DNA of 23,653 bases from Pedobacter sp. UBA1951. GTDB taxonomy: Bacteria > Bacteroidota > Bacteroidia > Sphingobacteriales > Sphingobacteriaceae. Of the stretch, positions 1 to 6,418 are shown piece after piece. The stretch is taken from positions 5,381 to 29,033 of the forward strand of contig DDEP01000110.1 in assembly GCA_002336465.1 (NCBI GenBank), in the 5' to 3' direction. Both the position numbers and the translations under genes were made by a program. Below the pieces are notes generated by a model. It searched no databases. It saw only the letters and a program-made list of their open reading frames with translations, and had not been told where the DNA came from. Position 1 is the first letter of the stretch. Every line of letters starts with the position of its first letter.

Positions 1-756
1 GCCATTAAAAATGCACTTGAAATGATCAGTGAATTAGCTCTTGGTGGTACTGCTGTTGGAACAGGACTAAATACCCCTAAAGGCTATGATGTACTGGTAG
101 CAAAAAAGATTGCCGAATTAACCGGGTTACCATTTGTTACTGCTCCTAACAAATTTGAGGCTTTAGCTGCTCACGATGCTATGGTTGAGCTTTCTTCTGC
201 TTACAAACGTGTTGCGGTTTCTTTAATGAAAGTAGCAAATGATATCCGTATCTTAAGTTCAGGTCCACGTTGCGGAATTGGAGAAATCATTATTCCTGAT
301 AACGAGCCCGGATCTTCTATCATGCCAGGAAAAGTTAACCCTACACAACCAGAAGCTTTAACTATGGTTTGCGCTCAGGTAATGGGTAATGATGTAGCCG
401 TAAGCATAGGTGCTAGCAATGGTCATTTTGAACTTAACGTGTTTAAACCTGTTATTGCAGCCAATGTATTGCAGAGTGGTCGTTTAATTGGCGATGCGTG
501 TGTGTCATTTAATGACAAATGCGCCGTAGGTATTGAACCTAACGAACCTGTAATTAAGCAACATTTAGAAAACTCATTGATGTTGGTTACTGCATTAAAT
601 ACCCATATTGGCTATGAAAATGCAGCTAAAATTGCTAAAAAAGCACATAAGGAAAATAAAACCTTACGTGAAGCAGCCATTGAACTAGGTTTATTAACCG
701 ATGAGCAGTTTACTGCATGGGTTAAACCCGAAGATATGGTTGGCAGCTTGAAATAA
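1..756 (+). CDS. fumC: Fumarate hydratase class II (C-terminal part, 5' truncated by window)
   Basis: This is the 3' part (251 codons) of a class II fumarase, which interconverts fumarate and L-malate in the TCA cycle as a cytoplasmic homotetramer. The frame is open from base 1, so the true start lies left of the window. The aspartase/fumarase signature loop [11 protein letters not shown] is at about nt 310-342 and contains the loop Ser that acts in catalysis in this superfamily. The segment [14 protein letters not shown] near the left end and the C-terminal domain [19 protein letters not shown] are typical of FumC rather than argininosuccinate lyase or aspartase. The stop at 754-756 is followed by a hairpin that may end transcription. 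The identification is firm for the visible part; the N-terminal domain cannot be judged. Confidence 0.95.
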   Translation, partial: AIKNALEMISELALGGTAVGTGLNTPKGYDVLVAKKIAELTGLPFVTAPNKFEALAAHDAMVELSSAYKRVAVSLMKVANDIRILSSGPRCGIGEIIIPDNEPGSSIMPGKVNPTQPEALTMVCAQVMGNDVAVSIGASNGHFELNVFKPVIAANVLQSGRLIGDACVSFNDKCAVGIEPNEPVIKQHLENSLMLVTALNTHIGYENAAKIAKKAHKENKTLREAAIELGLLTDEQFTAWVKPEDMVGSLK

Positions 757-765
757 AAATAAATT

Positions 766-799
766 TAGGGCATAGTTGTTCTTAAATAGCTATGCTCTA
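766..799 (+). terminator. Probable hairpin terminator after fumC
   Basis: Arms 766-775 (TAGGGCATAG) and 790-799 (CTATGCTCTA) pair over 10 bp with one G-U pair around a 14-nt loop, and are followed by a short T-rich stretch (ATTTCT). The U-tract is weak, so partial readthrough into the downstream lipoprotein gene is possible. Confidence 0.5.
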
Positions 800-840
800 A
801 TTTCTATAAATACCACAGCATTATTTATTTTCTAGGTTAA

Positions 841-1335
841 ATGTGTAAAAAGTATATCCTTATTTTTTTAGTTTCCATAACGGCTTTGGCTTGTACCCGC
901 ATGCCTAATGTGCAAGGAAAAGGAGAAGCATTTTTACAAGGTATATGGCAACAGGACAGTATAGCACATGCCGAAAAGCTCCTATCGTACACCTCGCACC
1001 GATTAAAGTTTACCTGCGACTCTTTTTACGTTGATTTTGTTACCCATTCTAAAGAGAATTACTATGAAGATTCTTGTTTTAACAATGGCGTTTGGAAAGA
1101 GTATGCCAAAGGTACTTATCTGGTTAAAAATGATACCTTAACTCTTGTTGGCGATTTTACCAAAGCAAACTATAAACAAAAAGTTAGCGGTTGTTACCGG
1201 ATTGGGAGATATATCAATGAATTTAGAATTAAAAACTGGTCGGCTCAACAACTTGTACTTGAAGACTTGAACAGCCATAATCCGTTAAACTTTACCCTAA
1301 GGGAGCAAATAACCTGTGTGCCAAAAGAATTGTAA
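841..1335 (+). CDS. Cys-rich lipoprotein of unknown function downstream of fumC
   Basis: A 164-residue protein with a signal peptide and the lipobox ALAC, giving Cys18 as the predicted lipidated residue, so it should be membrane-anchored facing the periplasm or outer-membrane side. Besides Cys18, the mature part has four cysteines (59, 79, 118, 159), enough for two disulfides. The body is polar and beta-rich with patterns such as GVWKEYAKGTY and FTKANYKQKVSGCYRIG; I do not recognise an enzymatic motif. It lies 84 nt after fumC and 16 nt before an S1/P1 nuclease, so it is probably cotranscribed with the latter. From memory and not verified, homologues beside fumC are sometimes labelled 'fumarate hydratase'; the sequence has none of the fumarase signatures, so that name should not be copied. 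Function unknown. Confidence 0.8.
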   Translation: MCKKYILIFLVSITALACTRMPNVQGKGEAFLQGIWQQDSIAHAEKLLSYTSHRLKFTCDSFYVDFVTHSKENYYEDSCFNNGVWKEYAKGTYLVKNDTLTLVGDFTKANYKQKVSGCYRIGRYINEFRIKNWSAQQLVLEDLNSHNPLNFTLREQITCVPKEL

Positions 1336-1351
1336 TCTTAACAATAGAAAA

Positions 1352-2143
1352 ATGAAACTAATTAAAAAATTGATCTTTGTTGCTGTGTTAACTTATTTAC
1401 CATATGCTGCAAATGCATGGGGTTTATTAGGACACCGTATCGTAGGCGAAATAGCCGAATCTTATTTAAATCCGAATGCTCGGAAAGCTGTTAAAGAAAT
1501 CCTAGGTACTGAGAGCATGGCTATCACTGCCAACTGGCCAGATTTTATCAAATCTGATTCGAGCTATAACTATTTAAGCTCATGGCACTATGTTAATCTA
1601 CCCGAAAATTTAGACAGAATTGGGGTTAATAACTACCTTGAGAATATGACAGAAGCAAACATTTACAACAAGACTAATGAGATGATTGCGCTGTTAAAAA
1701 ACAAACAAACTCCCGCTGCTCAAAAGCTGCTGGCTTTACGCATGTTGATCCATTTAGTAGGCGATATGCACCAACCTATGCACACCGCTCGTAAAGAAGA
1801 TTTAGGTGGTAACCGAGTTATTGTTAACTGGTTTGGTCAAAAATCTAATCTGCACCGCGTATGGGACGAGCAGCTGATCGATTACCAGCAATTAAGCTAT
1901 ACAGAATATACAAAAGCAATTAACAATCCTACCGCAGTGCAACTTACTGAATGGAAAAAAGGGGATATCAAAGACTATATTTTTGAATCGTACGAGATTT
2001 GCAATAAAATCTATGCTACAGGCATTAAAAACGACGATAAACTGAGCTATAGATACAATTTCGACTGGATTTCTACAGTTAACAGCCAATTGTTAAAAGG
2101 TGGTATAAGGCTGGCTAAAATTTTAAATGAGATTTACAGCTAA
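1352..2143 (+). CDS. Secreted S1/P1-type zinc nuclease
   Basis: A 263-residue secreted phosphodiesterase of the S1/P1 family, expected to cleave single-stranded nucleic acid in the periplasm or outside the cell for nutrient or phosphate recovery. The signal peptide ends ANA, so mature residue 1 is Trp23; in this family the N-terminal Trp itself binds zinc. All nine trinuclear-zinc ligands can be assigned: W23, H28 (WGLLGH), D64 (WPDF), H79 (SWHY), H134, D138 and H144 (HLVGDMHQPMH), H168 and D172 (LHRVWDEQ), with the family's spacing. The start is ATG 1352: an in-frame ATG at 1316 would add residues before the signal peptide and overlap the upstream gene. It follows the lipoprotein gene by 16 nt and ends at a strong bidirectional terminator. 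Confidence 0.93.
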   Translation: MKLIKKLIFVAVLTYLPYAANAWGLLGHRIVGEIAESYLNPNARKAVKEILGTESMAITANWPDFIKSDSSYNYLSSWHYVNLPENLDRIGVNNYLENMTEANIYNKTNEMIALLKNKQTPAAQKLLALRMLIHLVGDMHQPMHTARKEDLGGNRVIVNWFGQKSNLHRVWDEQLIDYQQLSYTEYTKAINNPTAVQLTEWKKGDIKDYIFESYEICNKIYATGIKNDDKLSYRYNFDWISTVNSQLLKGGIRLAKILNEIYS

Positions 2144-2154
2144 CAATATGCATA

Positions 2155-2193
2155 AAAATAAAAAGCTGCTCTAAAAGGGCAGCTTTTTATTTT
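2155..2193. terminator. Bidirectional intrinsic terminator between convergent genes
   Basis: A perfect 15-bp stem (2155-2169 with 2179-2193), core AAAAGCTGC/GCAGCTTTT, around a 9-nt loop. It has an A-tract on the left arm and a T-tract on the right, so it can act on both strands. It lies between the nuclease stop (2143) and the stop of the minus-strand gene (2207). Confidence 0.9.
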
Positions 2194-2206
2194 TGAAGAC
2201 AAATGT

Positions 2207-2848
2207 CTATTTCTTATAGGGAAAATTTCTTGATACTTTTCTCATCATTCTTTCTATCAAATCATCTGTTGAGCTAAAAACACTGTCATCCATTGTTTTA
2301 AAGAAACGCCATAATAAATCTCCATTAGAGCCATTATTTATGGTCATGGTTAATGTTCCGGAACCGGTTTTTCCGCCAAACCCACCAAATAAAACGGCAG
2401 AGGCAATTGCGCCAGCTTCACTCTTACTTTGTTCTTGCTCAAATTTACCTCCGATTACTGCATCAACGCCTAATATCTTTGCTACCTCATCTTTGGTATA
2501 TTCATCTAACTTATCTAAGATACCTGACTTTTTAAGAAGTATATTGGTTTTATCTACATCTTGAAAATCAACTGAATAATCACTTTTCTTCCTTAATAAA
2601 AAAGTATACATACTGGATTGTATATTTTTTGCCATAGCCAGTTCTTGCTGGTGGTTTCCTTCGGGGCTATAATTTTTAGGTTGTTTTTTGTAGGTAATTT
2701 TAGTTTCAAAAGGTAATATCGCAACTAGTTTCTGAGCAGAAATTACTTCTTTCAAATCCTTAGCTTCGTAAATTTGTTTGCTCCCCTCAAATTGAGAAAA
2801 TGCTTTTGATGACGTTAAAGTAAAAATTAATAATAATAGTTTTTTCAT
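2207..2848 (-). CDS. Secreted CsgG/LpoB-like protein of unknown function
   Basis: A 213-residue protein with a signal peptide ending about KAFS|QF and no lipobox Cys, so it is probably periplasmic. The mature part opens with VAILPFETK, then has DEVAKILGVDAVIGGKFEQ and ends with a strand-like region, GTLTMTINNGSNGDLLWRFFKTMDD. The order 'v.ilPF', 'a..lgvDavi.G' and 'l...d...G.llW' is what the CsgG/LpoB/GNA1162-type periplasmic fold shows, so a structural resemblance is likely, but the molecular role is not recognised. An Ala/Gly segment, AGAIASAVLFGGFGGKTGSG, sits in the middle. The gene stands alone and has a good candidate promoter about 200 nt upstream, implying a long leader. Function is inferred at fold level only. 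Confidence 0.75.
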   Translation of the reverse strand: MKKLLLLIFTLTSSKAFSQFEGSKQIYEAKDLKEVISAQKLVAILPFETKITYKKQPKNYSPEGNHQQELAMAKNIQSSMYTFLLRKKSDYSVDFQDVDKTNILLKKSGILDKLDEYTKDEVAKILGVDAVIGGKFEQEQSKSEAGAIASAVLFGGFGGKTGSGTLTMTINNGSNGDLLWRFFKTMDDSVFSSTDDLIERMMRKVSRNFPYKK

Positions 2849-3047
2849 AAAAAATTAATCTTAAATAATTTGTTGGGTTATAATTGTTTGGTATTTTATT
2901 GACATCACATTCGTTTCTTCTATTTACCAAGATGCGGTAAACGCAGATCAAAGAATAAGAAAAGAATATAAGGGTTGCCAGATGTTTGTATTTAGCATAA
3001 ATAGAGCCTTAATTCTGATTTTTTCAATAGAATTGTTTATCAGGGCG

Positions 3048-3077
3048 CAAACATAACACTTTTTTGTTTAAAACAAA
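3048..3077 (-). promoter_or_regulatory. Bacteroidota-type promoter for the secreted CsgG/LpoB-like gene
   Basis: Reading the minus strand, TTTG (3077-3074) is followed after 18 nt by TATGTTTG (3055-3048), a full match to the known -33 TTTG / -7 TAnnTTTG consensus of Bacteroidota primary sigma factors. The start point would lie near 3042, leaving a leader of about 195 nt before the ATG at 2848. A small hairpin with arms 3011-3016 and 3029-3034 (AATTCT/AGAATT) would form soon after the start. The 300-nt gap 2849-3148 holds no other coding potential that I can support. Confidence 0.6.
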
Positions 3078-3148
3078 TAGTTGTGCCATAACATTTTATC
3101 AGAAAAAGGGTTCCTCTATATTTGTTATTAATTAGGGGTTTTAAACGG

Positions 3149-4336
3149 CTATACCACTCTAATCAAAAGTCCTTTCAAGTACTCTCCTTCTGGGAAAGAA
3201 AGTCTTACCGGATGGTCTTCGGGTTGACAGAATTGCTTGATTACCTGTATTTCTTTACCTGCATCTAAAGCAGCCCAAGCCAAAACTTGTTTAAAGCTTT
3301 CTATATCCATCGCTCCCGAGCATGAAAATGTAGCCAACAAGCCTCCCTTTTCCAAAAGCATCAATCCTCTTCTGTTAAGGTCTTTATATGCTCTTGCCGC
3401 ACGATCTAATGCTGATCTTGATGGTGCATATTTTGGAGGATCTAGAATAACTATATCAAACTTTCGTTCTTCATCACCAAATATCCTCAACTGCTTGTTT
3501 ACATCATTTTGAATAGCCGTATGCTTATCTGTTGCAAAATGATTTAATTTAATGTTCTGATTTAAAGTCTGTATAGCCAAGGCAGAACTATCTACGCTGG
3601 TAACGATTCTTGCACCTTGCTGTAAAGCATTTAAGGTAAATCCTCCGCTATAGCTAAAGCAATCTAATACAGTTTTACCTTCTGCATACTCTGCCAATAT
3701 CCTACGGTTATCGCGCTGATCACAGTAGAACCCAGACTTCTGTCCTTCGGCTATGTTAATATGATAGAGAATACCGTTCTCTTTTACTTCAATAAATTCA
3801 GGCGGATTTTGCCCCCATAACAATCCATTCTCGGCTTCGATGCCTTCATGTGTACGTGCAGTTGCGTCGCTTCTGTCAAATATTCCTTTGGGCTGTAGTA
3901 CTTCTACTAAGATTTCAATAATAACAGATTTAGCTTGCTCTATGCCAGAGCTTAATATTTGTACCGATAAGAAGTCTGCATATTTATCCACGATTAGCCC
4001 CGGCAAAAAATCTGCTTCGCTAAAAATTAACCTGCAGGCATTTGTTTGGGGATTACGTAAGACGTGCGCCCGAGCGTCTATGGCATTCTTTATTTTTTCA
4101 TGATACCAGTTCCGGTCGATCTTAATGTCTTCATTCCATTCAATCAGGCGTACCGCTACTCTCGATTGGTCATTAAAGAACCCGTAAGCTAAAAAATCGC
4201 CATTAAAAGCAACTACCTTTACAATATCTCCATTTGCAGGGCTGCCTTTTACTTTTTCCAACGCTCCTGAAAACACCCATGGGTGCATTTGCAGAACTGC
4301 TTTTTCTTTGCCTTTCTTCAGCTTAACTTCTGTCAT
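3149..4336 (-). CDS. rlmI: RlmI-type SAM-dependent 23S rRNA (cytosine-C5) methyltransferase
   Basis: A 395-residue cytoplasmic enzyme matching the RlmI/YccW family, whose E. coli member methylates C1962 of 23S rRNA. The N-terminal PUA-like RNA-binding domain covers about residues 1-75 (VKLKKGKEKAVLQMHPWVFSGA). The central part has the family motif GQKSGFYCDQRDNR (198-211), followed by the Rossmann fold with SAM-binding DCFSYSGGF (225-233), DPPKYAPSR (299-307) and FSCSGAM with a candidate catalytic Cys at 339. Length agrees with the family (about 390-400). The start is fixed by the conserved PUA N-terminus. A -7 box sits 4 nt before the ATG, so the mRNA may be leaderless. The exact target base is inferred from the family. 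Confidence 0.93.
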   Translation of the reverse strand: MTEVKLKKGKEKAVLQMHPWVFSGALEKVKGSPANGDIVKVVAFNGDFLAYGFFNDQSRVAVRLIEWNEDIKIDRNWYHEKIKNAIDARAHVLRNPQTNACRLIFSEADFLPGLIVDKYADFLSVQILSSGIEQAKSVIIEILVEVLQPKGIFDRSDATARTHEGIEAENGLLWGQNPPEFIEVKENGILYHINIAEGQKSGFYCDQRDNRRILAEYAEGKTVLDCFSYSGGFTLNALQQGARIVTSVDSSALAIQTLNQNIKLNHFATDKHTAIQNDVNKQLRIFGDEERKFDIVILDPPKYAPSRSALDRAARAYKDLNRRGLMLLEKGGLLATFSCSGAMDIESFKQVLAWAALDAGKEIQVIKQFCQPEDHPVRLSFPEGEYLKGLLIRVV

Positions 4337-4340
4337 GTCG

Positions 4341-4348
4341 CAAAGTTA
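4341..4348 (-). promoter_or_regulatory. -7 promoter element of rlmI, suggesting a leaderless mRNA
   Basis: On the minus strand TAACTTTG (4348-4341) matches TAnnTTTG and is separated from the ATG (4336-4334) by only CGAC. A start point a few nt downstream of the box would coincide with the start codon. I see no clear -33 TTTG at the expected distance. Confidence 0.5.
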
Positions 4349-4425
4349 ACATTTTAGGCTTAGGGGAAAATATCTGTTTTTAAAGAATTCTCCTTTAAAT
4401 AGCTCGCTATCTAACAGATAATGGG

Positions 4426-5358
4426 TTATATCCCTACAACGTCTTTCTTTTTCCTTTGCTTCATGCTTTTGGGTATAATGGTCAAAATCTCTTCTTTAAG
4501 CGCTTGTAGCATACGTCTTTTCACAAAGCTTTTGTGGGTTACTAGACTGATTTCTCGTACGGGTTCTGGAGATCTAAAATAGCGAATCTTATTCAGTTGC
4601 TTAGTGTTCAGATCTCGTAGCGCCAATGCCGGAAGAAGCGTGGTTCCTTCATTTACATCAACCATCCTGATCAGCGTTTCTACACTACCCGTATTATATG
4701 TTAGAGTTTGCGGTTTGTTATTTTTAGTAGTGCGACATATATTTAAGACTTGCGAACGCATGCAATGTCCCTCATTGAGCAGCCATATGTTTTCGTCATC
4801 AAAATCGTGAGCATCAATTGCTTTCTTCTTATATAGTTTACTGTTCTTACTAATATAACCTACAAAATTCTCATAAAATAAAGGATATTCTTCGAGGTTT
4901 GCATCTATTAAAGGGGTAGCCAATATGCCACAATCTATTACTCCTGTTTTTAAATGATGAATAATATCATCTGTGGTATATTCCCATATGTACAACTTTA
5001 AATCAGGGTATTTGGCCAGCATTACAGCAATAACTTCAGGTAACAAATAAGGTGCTATGGTTGGAATGATACCAATTTTGAGCTCTCCCGTAATTTCCTG
5101 TTGCTGGTTGTTGATGATTTCTCTTATTTTTTGGCTTTCTTGCAAAACAATCCTAGCCTGCTGAATAATCTGAGTACCGATTTCGGTAGGGACTACTGGC
5201 TGCTTGCTCCGATCAAAAATCTTTACATTTAAAAATTCTTCCAGTTTCTGTATTTGCATACTTAATGTAGGCTGCGTTACAAAGCATTTCTCCGCAGCAC
5301 TAACAAAACTTCTATAGGTATCTACTGCAACGATGTATTCAAGCTGAACCAGTGTCAT
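4426..5358 (-). CDS. oxyR: LysR-family peroxide sensor OxyR
   Basis: A 310-residue LysR-type regulator. The N-terminal winged helix-turn-helix is at about residues 1-60 (LEYIVAVDTYRSFVSAAEKCFVTQPTLSMQIQKLE) and the effector domain at about 90-300. It carries the OxyR redox motif NEGHCMRSQVLNIC with cysteines at 199 and 208, the same numbers as the E. coli disulfide-forming pair C199/C208, so peroxide sensing by disulfide switching is very likely. The usual targets in this phylum are catalase, alkyl hydroperoxide reductase and Dps. No such gene adjoins it; katE lies about 10 kb away in the window. It stands alone, between rlmI (89 nt downstream) and a 241-nt upstream gap in which I see no clear promoter. 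The start is the conserved MTLVQLEY. Confidence 0.95.
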   Translation of the reverse strand: MTLVQLEYIVAVDTYRSFVSAAEKCFVTQPTLSMQIQKLEEFLNVKIFDRSKQPVVPTEIGTQIIQQARIVLQESQKIREIINNQQQEITGELKIGIIPTIAPYLLPEVIAVMLAKYPDLKLYIWEYTTDDIIHHLKTGVIDCGILATPLIDANLEEYPLFYENFVGYISKNSKLYKKKAIDAHDFDDENIWLLNEGHCMRSQVLNICRTTKNNKPQTLTYNTGSVETLIRMVDVNEGTTLLPALALRDLNTKQLNKIRYFRSPEPVREISLVTHKSFVKRRMLQALKEEILTIIPKSMKQRKKKDVVGI

Positions 5359-5599
5359 ATAGTTAAAATTGATATTTTATTTATCACATTATAAATTTAG
5401 GAAATATTGTTGCAAGTAAGATAGACGAAGCCAATAATAATGTCAGAATTTAATAAACAATTATGGTTTAGCAAAAAAAGAAAGCTCTAAAAACACTCAT
5501 TTTGAGTATCGAACCGGATTAAAGCTCGCTCTATATTTAGAAGATCAACAATGCTTATTAATTATGAAAGCAAGTAAAAAATTCTTTCTATTATTTTAC

Positions 5600-6418
5600 C
5601 TACTTAACCGTGTATTCTTTACTTTGTGTAGTGTGGGCACTAAAGTATCCTATTGCACCACCCGAGATATTGCTTACGGGATTAACTGGCGAAGCATTGC
5701 CGCTACTGCCCAAGGCCCCATCTTTAACTGACCTCCAATATTTAAAGATATTTTTATCTATGTTAAGGAATTCTACCTTTACCACATCTCCTTTTTTCAA
5801 CTTGGTCTCTTCGGTAAACTCTTTTGGCCAAAGCATCTGCCTCACAAGTTTTCCATTGGTAAACTCATCATTGGTAACGGTAATGTTTTTAGTATAAACG
5901 CCATTCACATATTCTAAGAATCTATAGTAATTATCTTGGTCTTCGGGATCTAGGTAAGTAACATGTGTAAATAATCTCGGTCCATCAAATAAGCTTAATT
6001 CAAATGCAAAGACACTTTGCATGACTACTTTTTGAGGCATTATACTCGTAGCCGTAAAGGTTTTACCTGCAATTTGTACTTTAAGCTTATAAGCTTTTGA
6101 GGGTGTACCTTTTAAAAGGTCATTCCTGTAAACTCCCTTAACATTTGTTTCGGTTAACACACGAGGAATTCCTTGTTCATCTTCTATGCTAACCAGCGCT
6201 CCGCTTTGTCCGTTAAAGCTATTGTCTGAATTAAAGTTTTTTACTTTACTTAAGACTACTTCTGCGCCCTTTAGCTGATCGGTTATTTGCGCTTCAATTA
6301 CATATTGATCTCCTGGTTCATCTAGTTTAAGTGTAATCACATCTTCGCAACCGGTAAACAAACCCAATAGCACAATAAGCAAAAAAGCAGGATATAATTT
6401 ATATTTCTTATGCATCAT
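5600..6418 (-). CDS. DUF4249-family outer-membrane-associated lipoprotein
   Basis: A 272-residue lipoprotein with a hydrophobic signal and lipobox LFTGC (Cys24). The mature start CEDVITLKLDEPGDQYVIEAQITDQ and the following beta-rich segments (VVLSKVKNFNS, KAYKLKVQIAGKTFTATSIMP) are characteristic of DUF4249 proteins, which in Bacteroidota are commonly encoded directly beside a TonB-dependent receptor and presumably act as its surface or periplasmic partner. The ATG overlaps the receptor's stop by one base (TAATG, minus strand), so the two are translationally coupled; the next codon is also ATG and could serve as the start. Substrate unknown: there is no adjacent enzyme to suggest one. The ending YTVK at a non-aromatic residue fits a lipoprotein rather than a barrel. 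Confidence 0.87.
   Translation of the reverse strand: MMHKKYKLYPAFLLIVLLGLFTGCEDVITLKLDEPGDQYVIEAQITDQLKGAEVVLSKVKNFNSDNSFNGQSGALVSIEDEQGIPRVLTETNVKGVYRNDLLKGTPSKAYKLKVQIAGKTFTATSIMPQKVVMQSVFAFELSLFDGPRLFTHVTYLDPEDQDNYYRFLEYVNGVYTKNITVTNDEFTNGKLVRQMLWPKEFTEETKLKKGDVVKVEFLNIDKNIFKYWRSVKDGALGSSGNASPVNPVSNISGGAIGYFSAHTTQSKEYTVK

Noticed and set aside
1316..1351. Upstream ATG for the S1/P1 nuclease
   Set aside because: It would overlap the lipoprotein gene and place 12 polar residues before a complete signal peptide.
5440..5490. 16-codon ORF upstream of oxyR (MSEFNKQLWFSKKRKL)
   Set aside because: Too short, no promoter or conserved feature visible; I cannot tell it from chance.
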